Origin: Citrobacter sp. MGH106 | GTDB lineage: Bacteria; Pseudomonadota; Gammaproteobacteria; Enterobacterales; Enterobacteriaceae | DNA: 64,000 nucleotides | Assembly (NCBI RefSeq): GCF_001037495.1 | Contig: NZ_KQ089822.1 | Location: forward strand, 3,367,938 to 3,431,937 | Reading direction: 5' to 3' | Shown: piece by piece, positions 39,268 to 51,698 of the stretch | Layout of the letters: each line of letters opens with the position of its first letter | Position numbering within the stretch: position 1 is the stretch's first letter | The notes under the pieces: model-generated | Seen by the model: the letters and a program-made list of their open reading frames with translations, nothing else | Databases searched by the model: none | What the model was told of the DNA's origin: nothing | Program-made: the position numbers and the translations under genes

Positions 39268-40563
39268 TTAGCGGTTACTTTTGGCAATTAAACGTTCCGG
39301 GAGTATGAAACTAAACCGCGTTCCTTTTCCTGGTGCACTGTCGATAATCAACCGACTGTCATGATGATTTAACGCATGCTTCACGATCGCCAGCCCTAAT
39401 CCACTACCGCCCGTTTGCCGGGATCGCGCTTTATCCACGCGATAAAATCGCTCAGTCAGACGCGGGATATGCTCAGAAGCAATGCCGGGGCCGTTGTCTT
39501 CGACGCTGAATTCAGCGCCTTGAGTCACATGCTGCCAGCGAACGGTGATATGCGTTCCCGCAGGGGTATGGTTGACCGCGTTATAGATAAGATTCGAGAT
39601 AGCACTGCGCAATTGCTCCTCATTACCCAACACACTTAGCTGGCTATCAACGTCAAAGGTAAAGGTGTGTTTATTCTGGCTCAGCGTTTGCGCCTCATGT
39701 TCAACCACGCGCAGTATCACCGGCACATCGACTTTTTCATTCAACAGCAGCGCTGGTGCGGCCTCGATTCTCGACAATGTCAGCAGTTGCTTAACCAGCC
39801 CTTCCATACGCTGTGTTTGCTCACGCATGGTGTGCAGCGCTTTTTCTCGCGTTGCACCTTCCAGGGGATGTTCCTGCATCATTTCCAGATAGCCTTGCAG
39901 CACCGTGATTGGCGTACGCAGCTCATGGCTGGCGTTGGCAAAAAAGTTACGCCGCGCGCCTTCCAGTTGGTGCATCTGGGTGACATCACGCGCCACCATC
40001 AGCAATTGCTTATCGGTATAGGGCATCACGCGAATTTCCAGATGTCGTCCGGTATTGAGAACCAAATTGATCGGTCGACTAAAGTCGCGCGTTTTCAGGT
40101 ACAACGTGAATTCCGGGTAACGCAGCAGGTTAAGAATATTTTGGCCGCTATCGTCCGGCCAGCGTAATCCCAGAACCTGCTGCGCCAGGCCATTACACCA
40201 GAAAATACCGCCCTCTTCGGTAGTCAGTACAACCGCGTCGGGGAGTGATTCAGCCCCACTACGAAAGCGTTTGATCAGATTACCCAGTTCACGACGGCGC
40301 TTCTTGTTACGTAGCTGCATTTGATGCAAACCGTACAGCAACGGTTCCCAACTTCCTCGCCCCGGCGGTGGTGTCATACTCCTGTCGACCCACAACCACC
40401 AGGACAAACGTAATAAATTCCAGAAATGCCAGACAAGCAGGCTTGTTACCGACGCCAGTAAAAACCAGGGCAGATAACCGAAAAAAGCACTAAGGATAAA
40501 AGCCGGTATGCAGCAAAGTATCAGCTCCAGTACCAGCCTTCTCCATGACAATCGTTCAAGCAA
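39268..40563 (-). CDS. phoR: Phosphate regulon sensor histidine kinase PhoR
   Basis: PhoR senses phosphate limitation through the Pst system and phosphorylates PhoB. It has 431 residues, as in E. coli. Two N-terminal membrane segments (about 10-60), a charged linker, a PAS domain (about 96-190) and the kinase core follow: the H-box [14 protein letters not shown] (His near 213), then N-box and G-boxes ending near [12 protein letters not shown]. It lies downstream of phoB with about 50 bases between. Confidence 0.98.
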   Translation of the reverse strand: MLERLSWRRLVLELILCCIPAFILSAFFGYLPWFLLASVTSLLVWHFWNLLRLSWWLWVDRSMTPPPGRGSWEPLLYGLHQMQLRNKKRRRELGNLIKRFRSGAESLPDAVVLTTEEGGIFWCNGLAQQVLGLRWPDDSGQNILNLLRYPEFTLYLKTRDFSRPINLVLNTGRHLEIRVMPYTDKQLLMVARDVTQMHQLEGARRNFFANASHELRTPITVLQGYLEMMQEHPLEGATREKALHTMREQTQRMEGLVKQLLTLSRIEAAPALLLNEKVDVPVILRVVEHEAQTLSQNKHTFTFDVDSQLSVLGNEEQLRSAISNLIYNAVNHTPAGTHITVRWQHVTQGAEFSVEDNGPGIASEHIPRLTERFYRVDKARSRQTGGSGLGLAIVKHALNHHDSRLIIDSAPGKGTRFSFILPERLIAKSNR

Positions 40564-40613
40564 ACGTCATACTCCATTTACAGCCAGGTCCATTAGGCTT
40601 GTATTCTTACCAG

Positions 40614-41303
40614 TCAGAAGCGGGTCGAAAAACGATATCCCGTCCCACGCACCGTCTGCACCATGCGATCGTGTCCGCTGTGCTCCAGCGCCTTGCGCAA
40701 CCGGCGGATATGCACATCTACTGTCCGGTCTTCCACGTAAACATTGGTGCCCCAGACATGATTGAGTAATTGCTCGCGACTGTAGACGCGCTCAGGGTGG
40801 GTCATAAAGAAATGCAATAACTTGAATTCGGTGGGTCCCATATCAAGCGGATCCTCGCCGGTCATCACACGATGCGAGGTTGGATCCAGGCTCAGGCCCT
40901 GCATCTCAATGACCTCTTCAACCGCCATTGGCGAAATACGACGCAAAACGGCTTTAATACGCGCTACCAGTTCCTTGGGAGAAAACGGCTTAGTGATATA
41001 GTCATCTGCACCGGTTTCCAGACCACGCACGCGGTCCTCCTCTTCCCCTCTTGCCGTCAGCATCATCACAGGAATGTCCCGCGTCATCGCTTCTCGCTTG
41101 AGATGTTTAATGAACTGCAGACCCGACCCGCCCGGAAGCATCCAGTCCAGCAGGATGAGATCCGGCCAGGGTTCATTAAGTTGGTTCACAGCACTGTCAT
41201 AGTCTTCGGCTTCTACGGGATGAAAACCGTTTTGCTCGAGCACGAAGCAGACCATTTCACGAATTGGAGCTTCATCTTCTACGACCAGAATACGTCTCGC
41301 CAT
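40614..41303 (-). CDS. phoB: Phosphate regulon response regulator PhoB
   Basis: PhoB is the OmpR-type response regulator that activates the Pho regulon. It has 229 residues, as in E. coli. The receiver domain carries the phosphorylated Asp53 in LLDWMLPGG with acidic residues at 9-11, and the C-terminal winged helix spans about 130-227. A three-unit Pho box lies upstream, consistent with autoregulation, and phoA-psiF downstream in the window has its own box. It is divergent from sbcDC. Confidence 0.98.
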   Translation of the reverse strand: MARRILVVEDEAPIREMVCFVLEQNGFHPVEAEDYDSAVNQLNEPWPDLILLDWMLPGGSGLQFIKHLKREAMTRDIPVMMLTARGEEEDRVRGLETGADDYITKPFSPKELVARIKAVLRRISPMAVEEVIEMQGLSLDPTSHRVMTGEDPLDMGPTEFKLLHFFMTHPERVYSREQLLNHVWGTNVYVEDRTVDVHIRRLRKALEHSGHDRMVQTVRGTGYRFSTRF

Positions 41304-41355
41304 GATTTGCCCTGTTTTTTAATTAACTCGTTTATCATCAATACGGTGTCATTAT

Positions 41356-41384
41356 GCGTCAGATTTATGACAGATTTATGAAAA
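41356..41384 (-). promoter_or_regulatory. Pho box upstream of phoB
   Basis: On the minus strand the 7-base units TTTTCAT, CTGTCAT and CTGACGC are separated by AAAT, giving three 11-base periods. The sequence matches the E. coli phoB Pho box nearly throughout. It lies 53-81 bases upstream of the phoB start. Confidence 0.9.
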
Positions 41385-41492
41385 GATAGTCCAGGTTTAA
41401 CGAAGGTTGTTGAATTATGACAGCCCGGAGGCAAGATATTACCGTCCTGCAAAGGTTATAATCCTGTTCACGTTTTTTGCCATGGAACACTT

Positions 41493-42695
41493 ATGCGCAT
41501 CCTTCACACGTCTGACTGGCATCTGGGCCAAAACTTCTACAGCAAGAGCCGCGCCGCTGAGCATCAGGCCTTTCTCGACTGGCTTCTGGATACGGCACAA
41601 TCCCATCAGGTGGATGCGATTATTGTGGCTGGCGATATTTTTGATACCGGCTCTCCCCCAAGCTACGCCCGTGAGCTATACAATCGCTTTGTTGTAAATC
41701 TGCAACAAACAGGTTGTCATTTGGTGGTGTTGGCAGGAAACCACGACTCTGTCGCCACGCTCAATGAATCCCGCGATATTCTGGCGTTTCTGAACACCAC
41801 GGTGGTCGCCAGCGCAGGTCATGCGCCACAGATACTCCAGCGCCGCGACGGCACGCCGGGTGCGATATTATGCCCGATCCCTTTTTTACGTCCACGCGAC
41901 ATCATCACCAGCCAGGCAGGACTCACAGGCGGAGAAAAGCAGCAGCATCTGCTGGGAGCCATCACCGACTATTATCAACAGCAATATGAGGACGCCTGTA
42001 AGCTACGCGGCGACCAGAACCTGCCCATTATTGCGACAGGGCATCTGACTACCGTCGGTGCCAGTAAAAGTGACGCCGTTCGTGACATCTACATTGGCAC
42101 GCTGGATGCATTTCCGGCACAAAATTTCCCGCCAGCGGATTACATCGCGCTGGGACATATTCACCGGGCGCAGGTCATCGGCGGAACAGAGCATATTCGC
42201 TACTGTGGCTCGCCGATTGCGCTGAGTTTTGATGAGTGCGGCAAAAATAAATGCGTTCATCTGGTGAGTTTCGAAGAGGGTAAGCTGCGCGCGGTTGAAA
42301 ACCTCACCGTGCCGGTTACACAGCCGCTTGCGGTACTGAAAGGCGATTTAGCGTCTATTACTGCTCAACTTGAGCAGTGGCGCGACACAGATCAGGAACC
42401 ACCCGTCTGGTTAGATATCGAAATTACCACTGATGATTATCTGCACGATATGCAGCGTAAAATTCAGGCCTTAACTGAAGACTTACCGGTAGAAGTCTTG
42501 CTGGTACGCCGCAGCCGGGAACAGCGTGAACGTATTATGGCGAATGAACGACGCGAAACGCTGAGCGAACTGAGCGTGACAGAAGTCTTTGACCGCCGCC
42601 TGGCGCTGGAAGAGCTGGAAGAACCACAGCGCGAGCGCCTGAATCAGCTGTTCAGTACCACATTACAGACACTCGCCGGGGAGCATGAAGCATGA
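41493..42695 (+). CDS. sbcD: Exonuclease SbcCD subunit D
   Basis: SbcD is the Mre11-like nuclease subunit that cleaves DNA hairpins and palindromes at the replication fork. It has 400 residues, as in E. coli. The phosphoesterase motifs are DWHLGQ (near 8-13), GDIFDTG (near 48), GNHDS (near 84) and GHIHRAQ (near 223). It overlaps sbcC by 4 bases (ATGA). Confidence 0.98.
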   Translation: MRILHTSDWHLGQNFYSKSRAAEHQAFLDWLLDTAQSHQVDAIIVAGDIFDTGSPPSYARELYNRFVVNLQQTGCHLVVLAGNHDSVATLNESRDILAFLNTTVVASAGHAPQILQRRDGTPGAILCPIPFLRPRDIITSQAGLTGGEKQQHLLGAITDYYQQQYEDACKLRGDQNLPIIATGHLTTVGASKSDAVRDIYIGTLDAFPAQNFPPADYIALGHIHRAQVIGGTEHIRYCGSPIALSFDECGKNKCVHLVSFEEGKLRAVENLTVPVTQPLAVLKGDLASITAQLEQWRDTDQEPPVWLDIEITTDDYLHDMQRKIQALTEDLPVEVLLVRRSREQRERIMANERRETLSELSVTEVFDRRLALEELEEPQRERLNQLFSTTLQTLAGEHEA

Positions 42696-45600
42696 AAATT
42701 CTCAGCTTGCGCCTGAAAAACCTGAACTCCCTGAAAGGGGAATGGAAAGTCGATTTCACGGCAGAGCCGTTCGCCAGCAACGGCTTGTTCGCTATCACCG
42801 GTCCGACAGGGGCTGGAAAAACCACACTGCTGGATGCTATTTGCCTCGCGCTGTACCACGAAACACCGCGACTGAGTAACGTATCTCAGTCACAAAACGA
42901 TCTGATGACCCGCGACACCGCAGAGTGTCTGGCGGAAGTGGAATTCGAAGTCAAAGGCGAAGCCTATCGTGCCTTCTGGAGCCAGAACCGTGCCCGTAAC
43001 CAGCCAGAAGGTAACCTGCAGGTCCCACGCGTAGAGCTTGCCCGTTGCGCCGACGGGAAAATCCTTGCAGATAAAGTCAAAGACAAACTGGAGATGACCG
43101 CCACGCTCACCGGGCTGGACTACGGACGATTTACCCGCTCCATGCTGCTTTCACAGGGGCAGTTTGCCGCGTTTCTTAACGCCAAACCGAAAGAACGTGC
43201 CGAACTGCTGGAAGAGCTGACCGGCACAGAGATCTACGGCCAAATCTCGGCGATGGTATTTGAAAAACACAAAACGGCCCGCACAGAGCTGGAAAAACTG
43301 CAGGCGCAGGCCAGCGGCGTTTCGCTGTTAGCAACAGAACAGGTGCAATCGCTCACAGAAAGTTTGCAGGTACTTACTGACGAAGAAAAACAGCATATTG
43401 TCAGTCAGCAAACTCAGCAACAGCACCTCAACTGGTTAATTCGGCAAAATGAGCTACAGACGGAAATAAACCGCCATCAGCATGCGTTGCGGGTCGCACA
43501 AGAGGCGCAGGAACAAGCGCAGCCGCAGCTGGCGTCACTCAGCCTGGCACTACCTGCCAGAGCATTACGCCCGTACTGGGATCGAATTCAGGAACAAACG
43601 GCTACACTCACCCAAACACGCCAGAATATTCAAGAAGTGAATGCTCGCTTACACCACAGCTTAGCGCTGCGCAGTCGCATTCGTCAGCATGCGCAAAGGC
43701 AATCCGTCATAATGTTAACCGCAAAACAGACGTTAACGAACTGGCTGGCCGAGCATGACCGTTTCCGTTTATGGAACAGCGAACTGGCGGGGTGGAAAGC
43801 ACTCTTTGCCCAGCAGTCTGACGCCAAAAACCAGCTACGCCAGTGGCAACAGTTGCGGGAGAACGACACGCGTAAACTGGAGGCTCTTGCGCAACCGACG
43901 CTGTCACTTTCGGCTGAAGACGTATCCCTGGCGCTGGCGCAACATGCACAGCTTCGTCCGTTACGCCAGCGTCTGAGCACGCTTCATGGGCAAATTGCCC
44001 CCAGGCAAAAACAGCTAACGCAACTGCGCACGACTATCCAACAGCGACAGCAGGAGCAGCTTCAGCGCAACGCCGCTCTGGCGGATAAACGCCAGCGCTA
44101 TAAAGATAAGAATCAGCAACTTGCTGATGTAAAAACGATTTGCGATCAGGAAGCCCGCATTAAAGATCTGGAAAGTCAGCGGGCATTACTGCAGTCAGGC
44201 CAACCGTGTCCACTCTGCGGCTCCACCACGCATCCGGCGATCGCGACTTATCAAACGCTTGAGCTGAGCGTCAACCAGGCACGGCGTGAAGCGTTAGAAA
44301 AAGAGGTCAAAACGCTGGCTGATGAAGGCTCTACCCTACGTGGGCAGCTCGACGCAATAACTCAGCAGCTACAGCGTGATGAACACGAAGCGCAGACGCT
44401 TTCTCAGGAGGAGCAAGCACTTACTCAAGAGTGGCAAACAGTGACCGCCGGTCTGAACATTACCCTCCAACCGCAGGACGATATCTCCAGTTGGCTCGCC
44501 GCCGAAGAAGAGCACGAGCAACAACTTCACCAGTTGAGCCTGCGCCATGCCCTGCAGGCACAAATCACCGCGCATACAGAACAAATCTCTCACCTGCAGC
44601 AACAGATTGATCAACGCCAGAGCACGTTGCAGGCTGAGCTAACCCGGAATGGCCTGTCTCTTCCTGCCAATGGTGAAGAAGCTGCGTGGCTCAGCGAGCG
44701 GGCAAGCGAAACACAAATATGGCAGAGCCGCCAGAGTGAACTGACCGAGCTACAAGCGCAGATTGCGCAACTTACTCCTCTGCTGGAAACACTACCTGAG
44801 ACCGAAGTCATTCAGGATAACGAAGATAACCTGTCACTGGAAAACTGGCGACAGGTGCACGATGATTGCCTTTCGTTACAGGGCCAGTTGCAAACACTGC
44901 AACAGCAGGAGGCACAAGACCTCCAACGCGTCGCTGAGATTCAGGCGCAATTTGATGCCGCACTGCAAACCAGCATCTTCGACGATCGCGACGCTTTTCT
45001 TGCCGCCCTGCTGGATGAAGAGACCTTTAACCGACTCGAACAGCTAAAGCAGTCGCTGGAAAGCCAGTTACAGCAGGCTCAAACACTGGTCAATCAATCG
45101 ACACAGGCGCTGGCGACGCACCAACAGCAACCGCCCGTCGGCGCGGACCTCACCCTTAGTCAGGAACATCTTCGCGATACGCTGACGCAGCTCGCTCAAA
45201 GGCTACGGGATAACACCACTCGTCAGGGAGAAATTCGCCAGCAGCTCAAGCAAGATGCCGAAAACCGTCAGCAACAAAAGAGTCTGATGCAGGAGATTGA
45301 AAAGGTCTCGCAGCAGGTCGAAGACTGGGGTTATCTGAACGCCCTTATCGGCTCTAAAGAAGGTGACAAGTTCCGCAAATTTGCGCAGGGGCTGACGCTG
45401 GATAATCTGGTCTGGCTGGCCAATAACCAACTGACCCGCCTGCATGGCCGCTACCTGCTACAGAGAAAAGCCAGCGAAGCGCTGGAGCTGGAAGTGGTTG
45501 ATACCTGGCAGGCCGATGCCGTTCGCGATACCCGGACACTTTCCGGCGGCGAAAGCTTCCTCGTCAGTCTGGCACTGGCGCTGGCGCTGTCCGATCTGGT

Positions 45601-45835
45601 CAGCCACAAGACGCGAATTGATTCCCTGTTCCTCGATGAAGGCTTTGGCACGCTGGACAGCGAGACGCTTGATACCGCCCTGGACGCGCTGGATGCCCTT
45701 AACGCTACCGGCAAGGCCATTGGGGTTATCAGCCACGTCGAAGCGATGAAAGAGCGTATTCCGGTGCAGATAAAAGTTAAAAAAATCAATGGACTGGGTT
45801 ACAGCAAACTCGACAGGATGTTTGCGGTGGAATAG
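42692..45835 (+). CDS. sbcC: Exonuclease SbcCD subunit C
   Basis: SbcC is the Rad50-like ATPase partner of SbcD. It has 1047 residues, one shorter than in E. coli. The Walker A motif GPTGAGKTT lies near 37, two long Gln-rich coiled coils (about 190-500 and 520-850) flank the zinc hook CPLC (near 506-509), and the signature [14 protein letters not shown] and Walker [11 protein letters not shown] are at about 950-985. Its 3' end is followed by a dispersed repeat, in the place where K-12 carries araJ. Confidence 0.98.
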   Translation: MKILSLRLKNLNSLKGEWKVDFTAEPFASNGLFAITGPTGAGKTTLLDAICLALYHETPRLSNVSQSQNDLMTRDTAECLAEVEFEVKGEAYRAFWSQNRARNQPEGNLQVPRVELARCADGKILADKVKDKLEMTATLTGLDYGRFTRSMLLSQGQFAAFLNAKPKERAELLEELTGTEIYGQISAMVFEKHKTARTELEKLQAQASGVSLLATEQVQSLTESLQVLTDEEKQHIVSQQTQQQHLNWLIRQNELQTEINRHQHALRVAQEAQEQAQPQLASLSLALPARALRPYWDRIQEQTATLTQTRQNIQEVNARLHHSLALRSRIRQHAQRQSVIMLTAKQTLTNWLAEHDRFRLWNSELAGWKALFAQQSDAKNQLRQWQQLRENDTRKLEALAQPTLSLSAEDVSLALAQHAQLRPLRQRLSTLHGQIAPRQKQLTQLRTTIQQRQQEQLQRNAALADKRQRYKDKNQQLADVKTICDQEARIKDLESQRALLQSGQPCPLCGSTTHPAIATYQTLELSVNQARREALEKEVKTLADEGSTLRGQLDAITQQLQRDEHEAQTLSQEEQALTQEWQTVTAGLNITLQPQDDISSWLAAEEEHEQQLHQLSLRHALQAQITAHTEQISHLQQQIDQRQSTLQAELTRNGLSLPANGEEAAWLSERASETQIWQSRQSELTELQAQIAQLTPLLETLPETEVIQDNEDNLSLENWRQVHDDCLSLQGQLQTLQQQEAQDLQRVAEIQAQFDAALQTSIFDDRDAFLAALLDEETFNRLEQLKQSLESQLQQAQTLVNQSTQALATHQQQPPVGADLTLSQEHLRDTLTQLAQRLRDNTTRQGEIRQQLKQDAENRQQQKSLMQEIEKVSQQVEDWGYLNALIGSKEGDKFRKFAQGLTLDNLVWLANNQLTRLHGRYLLQRKASEALELEVVDTWQADAVRDTRTLSGGESFLVSLALALALSDLVSHKTRIDSLFLDEGFGTLDSETLDTALDALDALNATGKAIGVISHVEAMKERIPVQIKVKKINGLGYSKLDRMFAVE

Positions 45836-45877
45836 GCCAGACTCTGTTGTAATGCCGGACAGCACAGATAAACGTGC

Positions 45878-46068
45878 ATACCCAAAATAATTCGAGTTGC
45901 TTGTAGGCGGCAATTGAGTGAAGCCCCAGGAGCTTACTCAGGTAAGTGACTGGGGGAGTGACAAATCTGTCAGGAGCAGATTTGAATGCTGTGGAGCGGC
46001 GGCCCGTCAGAATGAGGTTAATGGATGAGCCGGGTAACGCGCAGCCAACTTGAAGTATGACGGGTTAT
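45878..46068. repeat. Dispersed element with terminal inverted repeats, long form (copy 2)
   Basis: This 191-base element starts ATACCC..AATAATTCGAGTTGC and ends AACTTGAAGTATGACGGGTTAT, imperfect inverted ends. It shares GGAGCTTACTC.GGTAAGTGACTGGGG and the GCGGAGCGGCGGCCCGT interior with copy 1. It occupies the space between sbcC and mak. Confidence 0.78.
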
Positions 46069-46081
46069 CCGGCAAAAGAGA

Positions 46082-46993
46082 TTATGACTCTTGCGGCCAC
46101 AGCCAGGCCGCACCGCGTACGCCGCTGGAGTCACCGTGCAGCGCTTTTCGTAGAGGCGTTTCACACTCGCCGCCGAAGACAAACTGCTTAATCAACGACG
46201 GGACCGTTTGATACAACCTGTCGACATTGCTCATCCCGCCGCCCAGTACAATGACGTCAGGATCAAGAATGTTCACCACATGAGCTAACGATTTCGCCAG
46301 GCGTAACTCATATCGTCTCAGTGCCTGCTCAGCCAGGGCATCCTGCTCATCTACCAGGCGAATAATTTCACTGCCTTTTAGCTGATTTCCGCTCAGCCGA
46401 TGATAATCCGTAGCAAACCCTGTCCCAGAAATGAAGGTTTCAATACAGCCCTGTTTGCCGCAATAACAAGGCACTTCCTGCCGATAACGCAGTTCATCCT
46501 CATCCATCCACGGTAGCGGGTTATGTCCCCACTCTCCCGCCGTACCGTTGCCACCGGTATGCGCTCGCCCATTCAAAGCCACGCCAGAACCACATCCCGT
46601 ACCGATAATCACTGCAAACACGGTTTGCGCACCCGCCGCCGCGCCATCTACCGCTTCAGAAACGGCCAGACAGTTGGCATCGTTTGCCAGACGCACTTCA
46701 CGCTTCAACCGCGCGCTTAAATCTTTATCAAAAGGCTGACCATTGAGCCAGGTCGAGTTGGCGTTCTTCACCACACCAGTGTAAGGGGAAATCGAACCTG
46801 GGATCCCCATACCAACGGTTCCCGTCTGGCCGGTTGCGTTTTCCGCCATTTCCACCAGCGTAGCGATTGTTTCTATTGTTTGCCGGTAATCATCACGCGG
46901 CGTGGGCAGGCGATGGCGAAAAAGCTGTTCGCCCACATCACCTAGCGCAATCACTTCTGTTTTCGTGCCGCCTAAATCGATACCTATACGCAC
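46082..46993 (-). CDS. mak: Fructokinase (manno(fructo)kinase, ROK family)
   Basis: Mak phosphorylates fructose and mannose in the cytosol. It has 303 residues from the GTG at 46993 (E. coli Mak: 302), giving the N-terminal [16 protein letters not shown] phosphate motif. The ROK zinc site is visible as the GEWGHNPLP His and [10 protein letters not shown] (near 170-190). A longer in-frame extension exists upstream but overlaps the rdgC promoter region. It is divergent from rdgC. Confidence 0.96.
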   Translation of the reverse strand: MRIGIDLGGTKTEVIALGDVGEQLFRHRLPTPRDDYRQTIETIATLVEMAENATGQTGTVGMGIPGSISPYTGVVKNANSTWLNGQPFDKDLSARLKREVRLANDANCLAVSEAVDGAAAGAQTVFAVIIGTGCGSGVALNGRAHTGGNGTAGEWGHNPLPWMDEDELRYRQEVPCYCGKQGCIETFISGTGFATDYHRLSGNQLKGSEIIRLVDEQDALAEQALRRYELRLAKSLAHVVNILDPDVIVLGGGMSNVDRLYQTVPSLIKQFVFGGECETPLRKALHGDSSGVRGAAWLWPQES

Positions 46994-47084
46994 TGTATGT
47001 CCCTCTTCCCGATTAACAATGCAAGCATAGCGACAATTCGCTATTATGCCCGCTGGATTTAACGACAAGGCCGTGGAAATTATC

Positions 47085-47996
47085 ATGCTGTGGTTCAAAA
47101 ATTTAATGGTTTACCGTCTTAGCCGCGATGTTTCTTTGCGTGCCGAAGAGATGGAAAAACAGCTAGCCTCAATGACGTTTACCCCTTGTGGCAGCCAGGA
47201 TATGGCAAAAATGGGTTGGGTTCCGCCGATGGGATCGCACAGCGATGCATTGACGCATACCGCCAACGGCCAAATTATTATCTGCGCCCGCAAAGAAGAG
47301 AAAATCCTGCCATCCCCTGTGATTAAGCAGGCGCTTGAAGCCAAAATATTCAAACTGGAAGCTGAGCAGGGTCGCAAACTCAAAAAGACCGAAAAAGACT
47401 CGCTTAAAGATGAAGTGTTGCATTCATTGCTGCCGCGCGCCTTTAGCCGCTTCAGCCAGACAATGATGTGGATAGACACCGTCAATGACCTGATCATGGT
47501 CGACTGCGCAAGCGCGAAGAAAGCGGAAGATACGCTGGCGTTGTTGCGTAAAAGCCTGGGTTCTCTGCCGGTTGTTCCGTTAGCGCTGGAAAATCCGATC
47601 GAGTTAACGCTCACCGAATGGGTGCGTTCCGGCTCTGTCGCCCAGGGCTTCCAGTTGCTGGATGAAGCTGAACTGAAAGCCATGCTGGAAGATGGCGGCG
47701 TGATCCGCGCGAAGAAACAGGATCTGGTGAGCGACGAGATTGCCGTTCACATTGAAGCCGGTAAAGTCGTCACCAAACTGGCTCTCGACTGGCAACAACG
47801 TATTCAGTTTATGATGTGTGACGATGGCTCACTAAAGCGTCTGAAGTTCAGTGATGAACTGCGCGATCAAAACGAAGACATCGACAGAGAAGACTATGCT
47901 CAACGTTTTGATGCCGATTTCATCCTGATGACCGGAGAACTGGCGGCGTTAATCAAAAGCCTGGTGGAAGGATTAGGCGGAGAAGCACAGCGCTGA
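47085..47996 (+). CDS. rdgC: Recombination-associated protein RdgC
   Basis: RdgC is a ring-shaped DNA-binding protein that limits RecA function and is linked to replication and recombination. It has 303 residues from the ATG at 47085, as in E. coli, beginning [18 protein letters not shown]. The region [15 protein letters not shown] near 105 is conserved. An upstream in-frame start (47046) is less likely. Confidence 0.97.
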   Translation: MLWFKNLMVYRLSRDVSLRAEEMEKQLASMTFTPCGSQDMAKMGWVPPMGSHSDALTHTANGQIIICARKEEKILPSPVIKQALEAKIFKLEAEQGRKLKKTEKDSLKDEVLHSLLPRAFSRFSQTMMWIDTVNDLIMVDCASAKKAEDTLALLRKSLGSLPVVPLALENPIELTLTEWVRSGSVAQGFQLLDEAELKAMLEDGGVIRAKKQDLVSDEIAVHIEAGKVVTKLALDWQQRIQFMMCDDGSLKRLKFSDELRDQNEDIDREDYAQRFDADFILMTGELAALIKSLVEGLGGEAQR

Positions 47997-48002
47997 TTAG
48001 GA

Positions 48003-48037
48003 TGTGCCGGATGGCAGCTTCGTCATCCGGCATTTTA
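48003..48037. repeat. REP unit between rdgC and ppnP
   Basis: TGCCGGATGGCAGC and TCGTCATCCGGCA form the palindromic REP shape between two convergent genes. Confidence 0.8.
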
Positions 48038-48040
48038 CAA

Positions 48041-48343
<303 letters not shown>

Positions 48344-48396
48344 TTATTAAGTTAACAAACAATATAGGGGCCTGACGTTCCACCTGTCACGCAAAA

Positions 48397-49074
48397 TTAA
48401 GCGAGCAGTTCTGAAGCCAGCCGCGCAATCAGGACATTAGACAAAAGCACCGGAACATCCAGCGATTTTTGCAGTAAATCACGATGTCGCTGATTAAACC
48501 CTAAACAATCCAGCATGATCACATCAGCACCTTGCTCAATGAGATCTTTCCCCGCATCGATCAGTTGTTGTGCGGATCCATCAAGAGGATTTGCCACGGC
48601 ATAAACTGGCGGGGTCTGTAATACCTGCCATTTACTCACCTGGGCCTCAAGCAACTCAGTGACAGGCACAATCACCCCGACCTGATGCCCATCCACAATC
48701 GATGCCACCAGAGGGGGGATAATACGTAGGGGCTCAAGCAGGATGCTATTGTGTGCCGTCAGGCGGGCAATTGAAGCAGTACTCATCAATAAGATGACGT
48801 CAAAACCCTGGTTATCCAGCACTTCAACAATGCTTTGGAGATCGCGCTCAACTTTCTGGCGCGAGACATGAGCAAGCCGATGGTCGCTGAGCAACGTTAA
48901 TAACAAATCATCACCTGGCGATACGGCATATTCGAGCATCACATCTTCCCTCTGCATCTGCCCCAGCAGACTATGGTGCGTGATGTGTTGCTCATCAATA
49001 TATTCCGTCAGGAGCGGTAATACCTCACTCATCGGGACAACACCAATCGTGAGGATAGCCAGCGACGTACTCAT
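48397..49074 (-). CDS. aroM: AroM family protein
   Basis: AroM has 225 residues, as in E. coli, and belongs to the Asp/Glu racemase-like superfamily; its function is unknown. The start [22 protein letters not shown] and [17 protein letters not shown] are typical family stretches (the first is split from its surroundings by species changes). In E. coli it is under TyrR control together with aroL and yaiA. Here it lies 246 bases after yaiA with no strong terminator between. Confidence 0.94.
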   Translation of the reverse strand: MSTSLAILTIGVVPMSEVLPLLTEYIDEQHITHHSLLGQMQREDVMLEYAVSPGDDLLLTLLSDHRLAHVSRQKVERDLQSIVEVLDNQGFDVILLMSTASIARLTAHNSILLEPLRIIPPLVASIVDGHQVGVIVPVTELLEAQVSKWQVLQTPPVYAVANPLDGSAQQLIDAGKDLIEQGADVIMLDCLGFNQRHRDLLQKSLDVPVLLSNVLIARLASELLA

Positions 49075-49320
49075 TTGTTACTCCACCGTCTTCTTACTGC
49101 GTCATGAATTCCCAGGCAAATGCCGGACACCTACCTGCGCTACAAATGCTCAAAAGCGTAGCAGCAGATAAGCAAGGCATAATGTAAAGATTCCTAATCA
49201 TTCCAGTATTATGTTGTTATCGTTTAATTTTCAATTTTCGCTGTGTATGACGACGTGCGAAAAATGTGATACCGATACGAGCAGAGGGTACTCTGATTTC
49301 TTTACCAGCAACGCCTGGCG

Positions 49321-50084
<764 letters not shown>

Positions 50085-50154
50085 CACAGAAATTCCCCAG
50101 AGAACCGCAAGCGAGCGGGATCTGATGCTGTTAAAGTTATAATCATACCATCAA

Positions 50155-50162
50155 ACTAGTAC
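50155..50162 (-). promoter_or_regulatory. TrpR-like half operator upstream of aroL
   Basis: ACTAGTAC matches one arm of the trp operator. E. coli aroL is co-regulated by TrpR with TyrR, so the position fits, but only one arm is evident. Confidence 0.4.
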
Positions 50163-50172
50163 ATCACCAAAG

Positions 50173-50190
50173 TGTAAACAATACATTCCA
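50173..50190 (-). promoter_or_regulatory. TyrR box upstream of aroL (weak)
   Basis: TGTAAA-N6-ATTCCA keeps one perfect arm and four of six bases in the other arm of the TyrR consensus TGTAAA-N6-TTTACA. It lies about 90 bases upstream of the aroL start. Confidence 0.55.
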
Positions 50191-50247
50191 TTTAGGGCAA
50201 TTAAATTAATTAAGCCCTACTATAACAAGAATTCACCATGATGAAAG

Positions 50248-50265
50248 TGTAAAAAATAAATTACA
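50248..50265 (-). promoter_or_regulatory. TyrR box upstream of aroL (strong)
   Basis: TGTAAA-N6-ATTACA differs from the TyrR consensus at one base. It lies between the divergent-side end of yaiI and the aroL promoter, and pairs with the weaker box at 50173-50190 for cooperative repression. Confidence 0.75.
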
Positions 50266-50269
50266 GCCA

Positions 50270-50725
50270 CTATTTTCTGCGCTGAACTTCCAACCACCAT
50301 TTATCAAGTTCAGCTGCAAAATGCTGGCGATCGCGTGGTGAAAGACTATCAGGCCCGCCGGTCTGGATCCCACTGGCACGCAGGGTATCCATAAAATCAC
50401 GCATCGTCAGGCGTTCACGGATTGTCGCTTCGGTATAACGTTCTCCGCGTGGGTTTAGTGCAGCCGCACCTTTTTCAATAACCTCAGAAGCCAACGGGAT
50501 ATCCGCCGTGATCACTAAATCGCCCACATTACACTGGCGCACAATCTCATTATCTGCGACGTCAAACCCGGCAGGAACACGTAAGGTACGGATTAAACGC
50601 GAAGGCGGGACGCGCAAACTCTGATTTGCCACCAGAATCAGCGGCATCTGCATACGTTCAGAAGCACGGTATAATATTTCTTTAATCACATTAGGACACG
50701 CATCCGCATCCACCCATATTGTCAT
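50270..50725 (-). CDS. yaiI: UPF0178 (NYN/PIN-like) protein YaiI
   Basis: YaiI has 151 residues from the ATG at 50725, which follows GGGAGGTGAT. The N-terminal [10 protein letters not shown] and internal [11 protein letters not shown] and [15 protein letters not shown] motifs belong to the UPF0178 (YaiI/YqxD) family, related to PIN-like nucleases; the function is not established. A 29-codon longer frame upstream lacks a family match. Confidence 0.93.
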   Translation of the reverse strand: MTIWVDADACPNVIKEILYRASERMQMPLILVANQSLRVPPSRLIRTLRVPAGFDVADNEIVRQCNVGDLVITADIPLASEVIEKGAAALNPRGERYTEATIRERLTMRDFMDTLRASGIQTGGPDSLSPRDRQHFAAELDKWWLEVQRRK

Positions 50726-50873
50726 ATCACCTCCCGACTCATGTGCAATCGCGTATTGTCTCGTGCTTTTACTTTCCAGCAAAGTGCTGTTTCTCCTTCT
50801 GAACACATTCATTCCGCGCTAAGCTTACCTTTCCCAGGTAAAACAACGAGTATCACGTATAGGGAGTGACACA

Positions 50874-51683
50874 ATGGACAAGAAAATTGGGTTTATCGGC
50901 TGCGGTAACATGGGCAAAGCGATTCTTGGCGGCCTGATCGCCAGCGGCCAGGTTCTCCCCGGACAAATCTGGGTCTATACCCCTTCCCCCGAAAAAGTCG
51001 CCGCCCTGCACGACCAGTACGGCATTAATGCAGCACAATCTGCGCAGGAAGTCGCGCAAATTGCCGACATTGTTTTTGGGGCCGTGAAACCAGGCATCAT
51101 GATTAAAGTGCTGAGTGAAATTACCTCCAGCCTGAGCAAAGATTCACTGGTCGTATCTATTGCGGCTGGCGTCACCCTCGATCAGCTCGCCCGTGCATTG
51201 GGTCATGACCGCAAAATTATTCGCGCAATGCCAAACACTCCGTCACTGGTTAATGCCGGTATGACATCTGTGACACCAAACGCGTTGGTTACACCAGAAG
51301 ATACCGCTGACGTGTTGAATATTTTCCGCTGCTTTGGTGAAGCGGAAGTCATCGCAGAATCAATGATTCACCCAGTCGTTGGGGTCAGCGGTTCAGCACC
51401 GGCATATGTTTTTATGTTTATCGAAGCAATGGCGGATGCAGCTGTTCAGGGTGGCATGCCGCGCACACAGGCGTATAAATTCGCGGCACAGGCGGTGATG
51501 GGATCGGCCAAAATGGTCCTCGAAACGGGTAAACATCCTGGTGAGCTGAAGGATATGGTGTGTTCGCCTGGTGGAACCACCATTGAAGCTGTCCGTGTCC
51601 TGGAAGAACGCGGCTTCCGTTCTTCGGTGATTGAAGCGATGGTTAAGTGTATGGAACAATCGGAGAAACTCAGCAAATCCTGA
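50874..51683 (+). CDS. proC: Pyrroline-5-carboxylate reductase
   Basis: ProC reduces pyrroline 5-carboxylate to proline with NADPH, the last step of proline synthesis. It has 269 residues, as in E. coli. The N-terminal GFIGCGNMGKAILGGL binds the cofactor, and DMVCSPGGTTIEAVRVLEE (near 222) is the C-terminal signature. It is divergent from yaiI. Confidence 0.98.
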   Translation: MDKKIGFIGCGNMGKAILGGLIASGQVLPGQIWVYTPSPEKVAALHDQYGINAAQSAQEVAQIADIVFGAVKPGIMIKVLSEITSSLSKDSLVVSIAAGVTLDQLARALGHDRKIIRAMPNTPSLVNAGMTSVTPNALVTPEDTADVLNIFRCFGEAEVIAESMIHPVVGVSGSAPAYVFMFIEAMADAAVQGGMPRTQAYKFAAQAVMGSAKMVLETGKHPGELKDMVCSPGGTTIEAVRVLEERGFRSSVIEAMVKCMEQSEKLSKS

Positions 51684-51698
51684 GTGGATAACCGGACG

